NCBI GenBank assembly: GCA_041166745.1
Contig: JBEEGH010000033.1
Coordinates: 62,001-126,000, forward strand
DNA: 64,000 bases
Origin: DASUCS01 sp041166745
GTDB taxonomy: Bacteria; Actinomycetota; Acidimicrobiia; Acidimicrobiales; JACDCH01
Direction of reading: 5' to 3'
The notes beneath the pieces were generated by a model. The model ran no database searches. It had not been told where the DNA came from and saw nothing but the letters and a program-made list of their open reading frames with translations. A program made the translations under genes and the position numbers. Below are positions 24,486 through 32,402 of this stretch, in pieces (the first letter of the stretch is position 1; every line of letters begins with the position of its first letter).

Positions 24486-25025
24486 TCACCAGACGTCGCC
24501 GAAGCGGTGGTCACACGTGATCGGAGCCGCGAGGTCGATCGACCCGGTTCTCGGAGTTCGCATGACCAGGACGCCGTCGTCGTCCTCCTCGGTGCGGAGC
24601 CGGCCCTCGGGAACGTTGACGAACGTCATGCCCCGCCACCGTTCCCACCCGAGCTTGACGTAGAAGCTCGGAATGGCGGTGGACAAGGCGCCGATGTCGT
24701 AGTTGTCCTGGATCACGCCTCCGATGCGCTGCATCGCGGCGGCGGCATAGCCACGGCGTTGGAAGAGCGGATGGGTAGCGACTGCCTCGACGTACCCCGT
24801 GTGCAACGCACGGTCGGGAAGCTCGAGCCTTCGGGGCACCACGCTGGCGTGGGTGACCACGAGGTCCTCGACCTCCACGAGCACGTGGGTGCCACCGAGT
24901 GCGTGATCCCAATCCTCGTCGGACAGGAAGCCCTCGAAGGCAACGTCGAGCATCGCCCGTAGCCGCACCCGCTCCCCCGGTGTGAGCTCGGCCGTCGCCA
25001 CCTGGCGGAGGGTCGGCGTCGCCAT
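24486..25025 (-). CDS. AAC(2')-like GNAT acetyltransferase
   Basis: A 179-aa acetyltransferase that closely follows the aminoglycoside 2'-N-acetyltransferase layout of mycobacteria: an early DWDHALGGTHVLV block (38-50), GYVEAVATHPLFQRRGYAAA with the acetyl-CoA loop QRRGYA at 89-94, a late YVKLGWERWRG block, and the terminal CDHRFGDVW (171-179). Mycobacterial relatives can modify aminoglycosides but are thought to have a housekeeping role, possibly peptidoglycan-linked. Resistance cannot be inferred from sequence alone. ATG 25025, 21 bp after the acyl-CoA dehydrogenase stop on the same strand. Confidence 0.8.
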   Translation of the reverse strand: MATPTLRQVATAELTPGERVRLRAMLDVAFEGFLSDEDWDHALGGTHVLVEVEDLVVTHASVVPRRLELPDRALHTGYVEAVATHPLFQRRGYAAAAMQRIGGVIQDNYDIGALSTAIPSFYVKLGWERWRGMTFVNVPEGRLRTEEDDDGVLVMRTPRTGSIDLAAPITCDHRFGDVW

Positions 25026-25046
25026 GCGGTCAGTCGGGTCGTCGCG

Positions 25047-26165
25047 TCAGCCGCGTGGGAGGCCGAGCAGACGGTCGCCGATGATCGTGCGCTGCACCTC
25101 GCTGGTACCACCGGCGATGGATGACGCCTTCGACCACAGCCACTGGCGCTGCCACGGCCCTGTCAGCGGAGCCGCGGCACCCTGCAGGAGGAGCGCGGCG
25201 TCGGACAGGTGATGGGTCATGTCGGTCCACGTGAGCTTCACCAGGCTCGACTCGGGCCCGGGTTCGATGCCGCGGCCGAGGCGCGACAGCGTGCGCCAGT
25301 TGTGCAGTCGCAGGATGCGCAGCTCGATGTATGCCTCGGCCAATGCATCGGCCACGTCGAGGTCGTCGAGTTGCTCCGTGTCCACCGCAAGGCGATACAG
25401 GTCGTCGAGATACGACTCGTGCACGACTTGCTCTTTGAACGGGAACGACGTGCCTCGCTCGTGCGCCAACGTGGTGTTGGCCACGGCCCATCCGTTGTTG
25501 AGGTGACCGACGAGGTGATCGCGCGGCACGAACACATCGTCGAGAAACACCTCGTTGAACTCATACTCGCCCGTGATCTGGCGCAACGGCCGCACCTCGA
25601 TGCCCGGCGTCTGCATGTCGACCACGAGGTAGCTGATGCCTTTGTGCTTCGGTGCGTCGGGATCGGTTCTCGCCAAGCAGATTCCCCACCTGGCCTCGGC
25701 GGCGTACGAGGTCCACACCTTCTGCCCCGTGAGGAGCCAACCGTCGTCCGTCGGTGTCGCCCGGGTGCTCAGCGATGCGAGGTCGCTGCCGGCGCCCGGC
25801 TCGCTGAAGAGCTGGCACCAGAGCTCACTTGCGTCGAGGATGCGGGGCAGCCAACGGGTCTTCTGGTCGTCGGTGCCGTGGGCCAGCAGCGTGGGGCCGG
25901 CAAGGTTGATGCCGACGCGGTTCACGGGCTGCGGAGCCCGGCTCCGGGCGTACTCGAGGTTGTAGAGCGCCACCTGCACGGGCGTGGCACTACGCCCGCC
26001 GTACGCCGCCGGCCAGTGGATGCCGACCCACCGATCAGCTGCGAGCTTGGCCTGCCAGCGCCGGCCCCACTCGAGATCGTCCTCGGGCGGCTCGAGGTTG
26101 GCACGCAGCCAGTCGCGGATCTCGGTCGCAAATGCTTCCTCTTCGGCGGTGAACGCGAGGTCCAC
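25047..26165 (-). CDS. Acyl-CoA dehydrogenase family protein
   Basis: A 372-aa FadE-type flavoprotein. Recognisable blocks are the N-terminal helical domain, WCQLFSEPGAGSDLASL (about 124-140, FAD/substrate region), VWTSYAAEARWG, and the C-terminal SSIAGGTSEVQRTIIGDRLLGLPRG. The last block is the FAD-binding tail; the catalytic base cannot be assigned with confidence. In mycobacteria such enzymes often work as heteromers on sterol side-chain CoA esters. GTG 26165 begins 2 nt after the ligase stop, with GGGAG 8 nt upstream, so ligase and dehydrogenase form one unit that activates and then oxidises an acid. Confidence 0.9.
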   Translation of the reverse strand: MDLAFTAEEEAFATEIRDWLRANLEPPEDDLEWGRRWQAKLAADRWVGIHWPAAYGGRSATPVQVALYNLEYARSRAPQPVNRVGINLAGPTLLAHGTDDQKTRWLPRILDASELWCQLFSEPGAGSDLASLSTRATPTDDGWLLTGQKVWTSYAAEARWGICLARTDPDAPKHKGISYLVVDMQTPGIEVRPLRQITGEYEFNEVFLDDVFVPRDHLVGHLNNGWAVANTTLAHERGTSFPFKEQVVHESYLDDLYRLAVDTEQLDDLDVADALAEAYIELRILRLHNWRTLSRLGRGIEPGPESSLVKLTWTDMTHHLSDAALLLQGAAAPLTGPWQRQWLWSKASSIAGGTSEVQRTIIGDRLLGLPRG

Positions 26166-26167
26166 GG

Positions 26168-27877
26168 CTACAGCTCCCAGAAGCGCACTCGGCCGGCGCG
26201 CTCGAGCGCAGCGTGCAACGCGCCTTCGTCGTCGCTCGTGAAGGCACGGTATGCATCCGCGCCGCGGTCGCGAACGTAGAGGTCGTCGTCGCCGCAGAGG
26301 TCGCGGCGGTACTTCTGGCGCACGAGCGTGCGCTTGACGATCTTGTTCGTGCCGGTCGTGGGGAACTCGCCGACGACCCGCACGTAGCGCGGACGCCACT
26401 TCGGACCGACCTCCGGCAGCGCATCGATGTAGTGCGCGAAGGCGATGGGATCGAACGTTGTGCCGTCGCGAAGCCGCAGGGCGGCCATCACTTGATCGCC
26501 GGCGTGTTCGTCGGGCACGCCGTACACCGCGGCCAACACGACGTCGGGGTGGTGTCCGATGGCGTCCTCGATCGGCCCCGCGGGGAAGTTCTCGCCGTCG
26601 ACCCGCAACCAGTCAGCGGTGCGTCCCGCGAAGAACAAGTAGCCGTCGTCGTCGACGTAGCCGAGGTCGCCCGACCAGTACCACCCGCCTCGCAAGGTGG
26701 AGGCGGTGGCCTCGGCGTTGTTGTAGTACCCCTCGAACGGACCGGCACCGGCGGTGTTGACGATTTCCCCGACACACTCGTCGGCGTTGACGAGTGAACC
26801 GTCGGTGGCGAACCGTGCGGAAGGCAGTTCGTTGCCCTCCGAGTCGACGACCTTGACGGTCTCGCCGACCTTGCCGACCGAGCCCTGCTTCACGCCATCG
26901 TCGCGGTTGACCGCGATACCGCCCTCGGTCGCACCGAACGCGTCGATCACCTCGACGCCGAATCTGCGGCCGAACGTGTCGATGACTTCAGGCGAGCCTT
27001 CGTTGCCGAAGGCAACGCGTAGCGAGTTGTCGGCGTCGTCGGGCTGCTCGGGCGTAGCGACGAGATACGACAACGGCTTGCCGGTGTAGTTGAAATACGT
27101 CGCGTGATACCGCCGAACGTCGGCGAGCCAACTCGACGCGCTGAACTTGCGAGCGAGCGCTACCGACGCGCCGATGGCGATCGACGGCGCCCAACCCACC
27201 ATCAGCGCGTTGGAGTGGAACAACGGCATGCAGACGTAGCCGATGTCGTCGGGGCCGAGGTCCATGATCGCCGCCATGCGGACGCCGGTCTGCAACATGC
27301 GGCGCTGCGTGCAGATCACGGCTTTCGGCGCGGACGACGTGCCCGACGTGAAGATCAGCGCCCAGCGTGAGCCGGCGTCGGGTTCGATGCCAGGGTCCTC
27401 TGCGGATTGCGCGGCGATCGCGGCTGGAAGGTCGTCGTCCGAGATCAGCGTCGACGGCAAGCGATCTTTGATGGAGTCGAGTAACGGCAGGTGACGCGGC
27501 TCGGTGATGATCAGCCCGACGCGGGTGTGCTCGATGTCGCGCCACAAGTGCTCGTCGCGACGCGTGTGGTTCAGGCCGACGACCACAGAGCGACTGAGGG
27601 CCGCGCCACCCAGGGCGAACAGGTACTCGGGCGTGTTGTCGAGCAGGACGCCGACGTGCAGCACGCCGTCGGGCGTGCTCGGCGGTTGCGCAAGGAATAG
27701 GTTGGCCCAGCGAATCGACTCGGCCAGGAACTCGGCGTGGGTGATCGACCGATCGTCGAACCGCACGGCGGTGCGCGACGCGGTCGACGGGTCGGTGCCA
27801 TTGCGCCGTAGCAGCGCGGCCGCATTGGCAGCCGGCAACTCGGCGGTGCCTGGCGCGGGGATCGAACGTGCGGCCAC
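26168..27877 (-). CDS. Acyl-CoA synthetase (FadD17-like)
   Basis: A 569-aa AMP-forming ligase. The phosphate-loop motif is FTSGTSSAPKA (about 172-182), followed by SGDLGYVDDDGYLFFAGR with the conserved Asp and Arg, and the C-terminal catalytic Lys region NKIVKRTLV. The long N-terminus and overall layout resemble FadD17 of mycobacteria. It makes acyl-CoA from a carboxylic acid and ATP, feeding the acyl-CoA dehydrogenase that follows. GTG 27877 lies 24 bp from the centre of operator 27891-27910, which also faces the divergent TetR gene; repression by that TetR is the simplest model. Confidence 0.9.
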   Translation of the reverse strand: MAARSIPAPGTAELPAANAAALLRRNGTDPSTASRTAVRFDDRSITHAEFLAESIRWANLFLAQPPSTPDGVLHVGVLLDNTPEYLFALGGAALSRSVVVGLNHTRRDEHLWRDIEHTRVGLIITEPRHLPLLDSIKDRLPSTLISDDDLPAAIAAQSAEDPGIEPDAGSRWALIFTSGTSSAPKAVICTQRRMLQTGVRMAAIMDLGPDDIGYVCMPLFHSNALMVGWAPSIAIGASVALARKFSASSWLADVRRYHATYFNYTGKPLSYLVATPEQPDDADNSLRVAFGNEGSPEVIDTFGRRFGVEVIDAFGATEGGIAVNRDDGVKQGSVGKVGETVKVVDSEGNELPSARFATDGSLVNADECVGEIVNTAGAGPFEGYYNNAEATASTLRGGWYWSGDLGYVDDDGYLFFAGRTADWLRVDGENFPAGPIEDAIGHHPDVVLAAVYGVPDEHAGDQVMAALRLRDGTTFDPIAFAHYIDALPEVGPKWRPRYVRVVGEFPTTGTNKIVKRTLVRQKYRRDLCGDDDLYVRDRGADAYRAFTSDDEGALHAALERAGRVRFWEL

Positions 27878-27890
27878 CGGCGAGGAACCT

Positions 27891-27910
27891 ACCTGACATG
27901 AACGTCAGGT
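27891..27910. promoter_or_regulatory. Palindromic operator, regulon site 3
   Basis: ACCTGACATGAACGTCAGGT, a 20-bp near-palindrome centred between the fadD17-like gene (start 27877) and the TetR gene (start 27928). A TetR gene next to its own operator is the usual autoregulatory arrangement. Confidence 0.78.
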
Positions 27911-27927
27911 CCGGTAACGTCGCCGGC

Positions 27928-28584
27928 GTGCCAAAGGCGGCGGCCAAGACCAAGAAGACGCCGTCGCGGGTCGGTACCCCGGCGAGCGGCCGTGAGCTGC
28001 GAGCCCGCGGGCAGCGCACCGTGCGCAAGTTGCTCGACGCCGGCATCGAGGTCTTCGGCTCGAAGGGCTACTTCCCAGCGCGCGTCGACGACATCGTGAA
28101 GGTGGCCAAGACGTCTCACGGCACCTTCTACCTGTACTTCGCCAACAAGGAAGATCTGTTCCGCGCGCTGGTACTCGACGTCACCGAGGAGATCGGGGCA
28201 CTGGTCGAGTCACTCGGTCCGCTCACGCCCGATCAAGAGAGCTTCGAGATGCTCCGCGAGTGGCTTGCGCGGTTCGGCGACATCCACAGTCGTTACGGCC
28301 CCGTGATCAAGGCGTGGACGGAGGCCGAGATCGACAACAGCGAGTTCGGCCGGATGGGCGCGAACATGTTGGGCGACTTCGTGGTGAAGCTCGGCCAGCG
28401 GATCGCGAAGTCGCCGGCGGTGGTGGCCGACCCGCAACTCGCGGCACTGGCGCTCGTAGCGATGATCGAGCGGGCGAACTACTACGCGATCAGCGGTCAG
28501 ATGGGCAACGGCAAGGGCGACGTGACCGACACCCTCACCGAGATCACCTTCGCCGCCCTGTTCGGCGCCGAAGCCCGCACCTGA
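27928..28584 (+). CDS. TetR/AcrR-family transcriptional regulator
   Basis: A 218-aa repressor. A basic Lys/Ala-rich N-terminus is followed by a helix-turn-helix domain (about 30-75) ending VDDIVKVAKTSHGTFYLYFANKEDLF, the recognition helix plus the signature Tyr-Tyr-Phe segment of TetR proteins. The C-terminal ligand domain (80-218) is all helical and probably binds an acyl-CoA or its acid. GTG 27928 lies 27 bp from the centre of operator site 3 and shortly after a GGTAACGT stretch, suggesting a leaderless message. It is the best candidate for the regulator of all nine sites. Its stop precedes the hairpin at 28598. Confidence 0.88.
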   Translation: MPKAAAKTKKTPSRVGTPASGRELRARGQRTVRKLLDAGIEVFGSKGYFPARVDDIVKVAKTSHGTFYLYFANKEDLFRALVLDVTEEIGALVESLGPLTPDQESFEMLREWLARFGDIHSRYGPVIKAWTEAEIDNSEFGRMGANMLGDFVVKLGQRIAKSPAVVADPQLAALALVAMIERANYYAISGQMGNGKGDVTDTLTEITFAALFGAEART

Positions 28585-28597
28585 CCCCTCCCGAAAT

Positions 28598-28637
28598 CCC
28601 GTGCATACGTACACACTTTTGTGTGCCTATGCATGGG
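28598..28637. terminator. Hairpin between convergent genes, relative of the 18.2-kb repeat
   Basis: CCCGTGCATACG-TACACAC, TTTT, GTGTGCCTATGCATGGG: imperfect arms that share GTGCATA, CACAC and a 4-nt A/T loop with 18224-18265. It separates the convergent TetR and acyl-CoA ligase genes, as a bidirectional terminator would. Confidence 0.7.
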
Positions 28638-30111
28638 AATTGCGAAGGAGGCGCTTCAGGATCTTGCCGTTGGGGTCTCTCGGGAGCTCGTCGACGAAGC
28701 TGAACGTGGCGGGGCACTTGAAATCGGCGAGCTTGCTGCGGACGTGGGCGGCCAACTCGTCCTCGGTCACCGGCGACCTCGTCTCGACGACCGCGGCGAG
28801 GATCTCGCCGTGGCGCTCGTCGGGAACACCGAACACCGCGCAATCCACCACCGCGGGATGGAGGTACAGCACGTCCTCGATCTCGCGCGGGTACACGTTG
28901 ACGCCGTCGCGCAGCACCATGTCGGATACGCGGTCGGTGATGTAGAGGTAGCCGTCCTCGTCGACACGGCCGATGTCGCCGACGGTGAACGCGTCGTCGC
29001 GCCATGCCGCGTCGGTCTTCGCGTCATCGCGGTGATAGTGGAACGTCGCGCCGCCCGCGGGCTTGATGTAGATGATCCCCTCGCCACCGTCGCCGTCGAT
29101 CCGCACCTCGACACCGGGCCACGGCTTGCCGACGGTGCCCGGACGTTCGAGCCACTCCTGCGGCGAGACCCGCGTCGCACCGCCCTCGCTCGCGCCATAC
29201 AGCTCCCACACCTCGGAGTCGGGCAGCGCCTCGATGATGCGTCGCTTCACCGTGACCGGACACGGCGCGCCACCGTGGATGATGAGCCGCAGGCTCGAGA
29301 GATCGAACGCGGCGCGCTCATCGTCGGGCACCTCGAGGATGCGAATGAAGTGCGCGGGCGTCATGAACGTGGTGGTCACCCGCCGGCGGTCGATCAACGC
29401 GAGCGCATCGTGGGCGTCCCACGCCGGCAGGATCGCGACCGTTCCTCCCGAGAACAGCGTGGTGAACGCGTAACCACCGGGGCCCGCGTGATAGGCGGGC
29501 CCGGCGAGGATGTGCACGTCGTCGGGGCGAAAGCCCCACAGAGCGACGAGCCCCTGCTGCGCGATGGCCATCGTCTCGGGCTTCAACCCACCGTGCACCA
29601 CGCCCTTCGGGCGACCGGTGGTACCCGATGTGTAGAAGATGAACGCCGGCGACAGCCAACCGGCATTCGGCCACAAGGGCGCGCCCACGACAGCGCGCTC
29701 GTAGTCGTCGCCCACCAGGAGCACGCGGCATCCCGGCGCTTGTGCCACCGCGGCGTCGACGAACTCCTTGAGGCTCGTGTGCGCAACCAGCACCTGCGCG
29801 CCGGAATCCTCGAGGATCCAGGCGAGCTCGTCGCTCTTCAGATGCCAGTTGACCGGAAGAAAGCGAGCCTCGACGCGACAGGCTGCGGCCGCGACTTCGA
29901 AGAACTCGAAGCCGTTCGGCACCATCGCAGCCACCGCACCCGTGCCGTCGCTCGGCACGCCCAGGTCGTGCAACACGGTGGCGAGGCGAGCCGATCGGTC
30001 CGCGAGCTCGCCGTAGGTCCGAACCTGGTCGCCCAGGACCGCGTCGTCGAGGGTCAGGGCTGGCTTGTTCGGTGTCGTGCGGGCGTGCGCCGCCATCCCC
30101 CATTCGTCCAC
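28627..30111 (-). CDS. AMP-dependent acyl-CoA synthetase
   Basis: A 494-aa acyl-activating enzyme of the FadD / cyclohexanecarboxylate-CoA ligase type. The P-loop is FYTSGTTGRPKGVVHGG (about 179-195), then ELYGASEGG (adenine site), the hinge-region VGDIGRVDEDGYLYITDRVSDM, and the C-terminal catalytic Lys in PNGKILKRLL. Its length is standard. It differs from the longer FadD17-like ligase, so two different acids may be activated. GTG 30111 is 17 bp from the centre of operator site 4, which it shares with the divergent SRPBCC-ADH operon. Its stop falls inside the terminator-like hairpin. Confidence 0.9.
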   Translation of the reverse strand: MDEWGMAAHARTTPNKPALTLDDAVLGDQVRTYGELADRSARLATVLHDLGVPSDGTGAVAAMVPNGFEFFEVAAAACRVEARFLPVNWHLKSDELAWILEDSGAQVLVAHTSLKEFVDAAVAQAPGCRVLLVGDDYERAVVGAPLWPNAGWLSPAFIFYTSGTTGRPKGVVHGGLKPETMAIAQQGLVALWGFRPDDVHILAGPAYHAGPGGYAFTTLFSGGTVAILPAWDAHDALALIDRRRVTTTFMTPAHFIRILEVPDDERAAFDLSSLRLIIHGGAPCPVTVKRRIIEALPDSEVWELYGASEGGATRVSPQEWLERPGTVGKPWPGVEVRIDGDGGEGIIYIKPAGGATFHYHRDDAKTDAAWRDDAFTVGDIGRVDEDGYLYITDRVSDMVLRDGVNVYPREIEDVLYLHPAVVDCAVFGVPDERHGEILAAVVETRSPVTEDELAAHVRSKLADFKCPATFSFVDELPRDPNGKILKRLLRNSHA

Positions 30112-30119
30112 CCGAGCAT

Positions 30120-30137
30120 CCTGACACGCGTGTCAGG
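30120..30137. promoter_or_regulatory. Palindromic operator, regulon site 4
   Basis: CCTGACACGCGTGTCAGG is a perfect 18-bp palindrome, the best match of the nine. Between a fadD-type ligase (start 30111) and the SRPBCC gene (start 30152). Confidence 0.82.
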
Positions 30138-30143
30138 TACGAT
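30138..30143 (+). promoter_or_regulatory. Candidate -10 element for the SRPBCC operon
   Basis: TACGAT abuts the operator's right arm and ends 8 nt before ATG 30152. A repressor on site 4 would block it directly. Confidence 0.45.
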
Positions 30144-30151
30144 CCGCCCGC

Positions 30152-30655
30152 ATGCGGGAACACCGGTACACCCTGGAAATGCCGCACTCGCCCGAGCGGC
30201 TGTGGGCGCTGTTTCAGGACTACGACAACTGGACGGCGTACGCGCCCATGGTGATCGAAGTCCAAGTCGTTCACCCCGGCGACGCCGGGGGCAATGGCCT
30301 GCTGCGCCGCGTGATCTACAAGATGCCGCTCGGGCGACGGGGGTCTGCACTCGAACTGGTGACCGGCGTGACTCCCGCAAAGGGCTACACGTTCACGATG
30401 CTGAGCCACGAGCCCGGCCAGGACCAGACCGGCAAGGTCGGTCTCGAACGCATCGGCCCCAACCGCACGAGATTCTCCTTCGAAGAGCGCTACAACCTCA
30501 CCAAGGCGCCGTGGAAGTGGTTCGAGGGTCCCATCTACAAGTTCATCAACAAGAAGAACGAGGAATCGATGCAACGGGCTTCCGATTGGCTCACCGCTCA
30601 TCCGGAGTATCGGTCCGACCTGATCGACAGCGACGTCGAGTCCGCAGCCTCATGA
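30152..30655 (+). CDS. SRPBCC (polyketide cyclase/START-like) protein
   Basis: A 167-aa hydrophobic-cavity protein: HRYTLEMPHSPERLWALFQDYDNW at the start is the standard SRPBCC opening, and KAPWKWFEGPIYKFINKKNE forms the C-terminal helix. These proteins bind or modify hydrophobic ligands such as aromatic or isoprenoid compounds. It leads an operon: its stop overlaps the dehydrogenase ATG, which in turn overlaps the VOC start. The 5' leader is about 8 nt or absent, and operator site 4 sits immediately upstream. The ligand is unknown. Confidence 0.85.
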   Translation: MREHRYTLEMPHSPERLWALFQDYDNWTAYAPMVIEVQVVHPGDAGGNGLLRRVIYKMPLGRRGSALELVTGVTPAKGYTFTMLSHEPGQDQTGKVGLERIGPNRTRFSFEERYNLTKAPWKWFEGPIYKFINKKNEESMQRASDWLTAHPEYRSDLIDSDVESAAS

Positions 30656-31710
30656 CCACGATTCCCGGCACGATGTCGGCGGTCGTTTACAAGGGCAAAG
30701 GTGAGCTCAGCGTCGAGGAGCTGCCGACCCCCGAGGTCGGCGCGGGCGACGTGCTGATCGAGGTCAGCCACTGCGGCGTGTGCGGCAGCGATCTCCACAT
30801 GGTCCTCGACGGCTGGGGACGCAAGGGTTCCGTCGAGGGCCACGAGTGGAGTGGCGTGGTCGTGGCCGTCGGCGACGACGTGACGGAATGGAACGTCGGC
30901 GACCACATCGTGGGCGGACCATCTCCGCGCTGCGGCGAATGCGAACCGTGCCGCTCCGGCCATCCATCGCTTTGCATGAAGCGAGGAACTCCCGGAATGG
31001 GCGACGGCGACCACCAAGGCGCGTACGCACGTTTCATCAGGCAACGCGAGAACGAGATCTTGCGCGTACCCGACGGTCTGTCCTTGCGCGACGCCGCGCT
31101 GGCCGAGCCGTTGGCGGTGGCGCTGCACGGCATCACGAACTCCGGCATCCAGCCCGGCGAGCGGGCGCTCGTGCTGGGTGCCGGACCCATCGGCGCGTTG
31201 ACCATCGCCGCGCTGCGCGCCCTTGGCATCGACGACATCAAGGTGAGTGAGCCGGCGCCGGTGCGCCAAGAGCTGGCTCGCCGGCTCGGCGCGTCGGTCG
31301 TCATCTCGCCCGACGAGCTGGAAGGGCCTGGCCCATTCGATCCCGGCCGCATCGTCGACGATGCCGTCGATGTCGTGCTCGAGTGCTCGGGTCACGGTGA
31401 CGCGATGGAGGCCGGGCTCGCGCAACTCAAGCGCCGGGGCCGCCTCGTGCTCGTCGGCGCGGGAATGGCCGCGCCACGTTTCGACCCGAACCGAATCCTC
31501 CTCAACGAGCTCACCATCACGGGAGCGTTCTGTTACGACGCCGATGGGTTCGAGCGTTCGCTCGCGCTGCTGGCGTCGGGGAAACTGCCGCTCGACGAGC
31601 TCATTGATCCCGTAGACGTCCCGTTGACGGGTGCCCTCGACGCGATGCAAGCACTCGCGTCGGGACGTATCGCCGCCAAGGTCCTCATCGCCCCAGGAGC
31701 ATCGTCATGA
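30652..31710 (+). CDS. Zinc-dependent alcohol dehydrogenase (MDR family)
   Basis: A 352-aa medium-chain dehydrogenase. Catalytic zinc ligands are C41 or C44 (SHCGVCGSD) and H64 (GHEWSG), with the structural zinc set C94, C97, C100 and C108 also intact. The NAD-binding GAGPIGALTIAALRALG loop is near 173-190. Such enzymes oxidise alcohols such as threonine, sorbitol or terpenoid alcohols; the operon context (SRPBCC, VOC, phytanoyl-CoA hydroxylase-like) suits a hydrophobic alcohol. The reading frame continues upstream without stops, but the real start is ATG 30652, overlapping the SRPBCC stop by 4 nt. Confidence 0.92.
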   Translation: MTTIPGTMSAVVYKGKGELSVEELPTPEVGAGDVLIEVSHCGVCGSDLHMVLDGWGRKGSVEGHEWSGVVVAVGDDVTEWNVGDHIVGGPSPRCGECEPCRSGHPSLCMKRGTPGMGDGDHQGAYARFIRQRENEILRVPDGLSLRDAALAEPLAVALHGITNSGIQPGERALVLGAGPIGALTIAALRALGIDDIKVSEPAPVRQELARRLGASVVISPDELEGPGPFDPGRIVDDAVDVVLECSGHGDAMEAGLAQLKRRGRLVLVGAGMAAPRFDPNRILLNELTITGAFCYDADGFERSLALLASGKLPLDELIDPVDVPLTGALDAMQALASGRIAAKVLIAPGASS

Positions 31711-32150
31711 GCACGCCGCGCGCCCCTCGTCTCAATCACGTCGCGATGTCAATGGCCGCTGATTCACTCGACGCGGAAGGACGGAAGGCGATCACCACCT
31801 TCTACAGCGACGTCTTCGGATGGCTCGAATACGACATGCTCACCCAGGATCGTCACCGCCTGGTGATGCGCGTGCACTCCGACGAGCAGTTCGTCTTCCT
31901 CATCGCCGAAGACGAGCCGATGACGTGCCCTCGCCTCGACCACTTCGGGATGTCGGTCGGGACCCTCGACGAGTTCGAGGAGCTGTACCAGAAGGTGCAA
32001 GACAAGGCGGCCACAGACCCTGACGTCGACGTCGTGCCGCGCGAGGTCGAGTCCTACGAGGGCTACCTGAACCTCCACAACTTCTACGTGCGTTACAAGC
32101 TGCCCCTCATGGTCGAGGTGCAGCACTTCGAGTACACCCACGGCGGCTAG
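31707..32150 (+). CDS. VOC (glyoxalase/dioxygenase-fold) protein
   Basis: A 147-aa vicinal-oxygen-chelate protein. It opens PRLNHVAMSM (His11 as likely metal ligand) and has a second half beginning RLDHFGMSVG and ending LMVEVQHFE, the usual spacing of His/His/Glu ligands. Catalytic role (dioxygenase, epimerase, glyoxalase or non-catalytic) is not determined by the sequence. ATG overlaps the dehydrogenase stop. Part of the four- or five-gene operon starting at 30152. Confidence 0.8.
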   Translation: MSTPRAPRLNHVAMSMAADSLDAEGRKAITTFYSDVFGWLEYDMLTQDRHRLVMRVHSDEQFVFLIAEDEPMTCPRLDHFGMSVGTLDEFEELYQKVQDKAATDPDVDVVPREVESYEGYLNLHNFYVRYKLPLMVEVQHFEYTHGG

Positions 32151-32156
32151 CCGGTC

Positions 32157-32402
32157 GTGAAGAAGCTCGCGGACTACGGGCTCGACGATCATCCGGCCGG
32201 CGACCCGGAACGGGCGCAGACCGCGTGGGCCGTAGCCGCCTTCGACGACTGCGACGAATGTGGCGATCTTCGTATCGAGCTCACGGTCGAGGAAGCCGGC
32301 CGTCCTGGCACCGGTGTGGTCGGGCATCTGGCCCCGGCGAGCGCACGCAAACTGCGGGCGGCGCTGGCCACCGCGCTGCGCGAGATGGGGGAAGCACCGT
32401 GA
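32157..32402 (+). CDS. Small hypothetical protein
   Basis: An 81-aa acidic protein starting GTG 32157, 6 bp after the VOC stop. It has a DDCDECGD motif (about 30-37) with two Cys and no recognised domain. Its stop overlaps the start of the phytanoyl-CoA dioxygenase-like gene (GTGA), so it is likely translated as part of the operon and may be an accessory or regulatory peptide. No function is proposed. Confidence 0.6.
   Translation: MKKLADYGLDDHPAGDPERAQTAWAVAAFDDCDECGDLRIELTVEEAGRPGTGVVGHLAPASARKLRAALATALREMGEAP

Noticed and set aside
24486..25025. Calling this gene a resistance determinant
   Set aside because: Sequence shows only a family relationship; context is metabolic and activity is unknown.
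28621..31710. A 1029-codon frame ending in the alcohol dehydrogenase
   Set aside because: Only the last 352 codons match a family; the upstream part is antisense to the acyl-CoA ligase and out of frame with SRPBCC.
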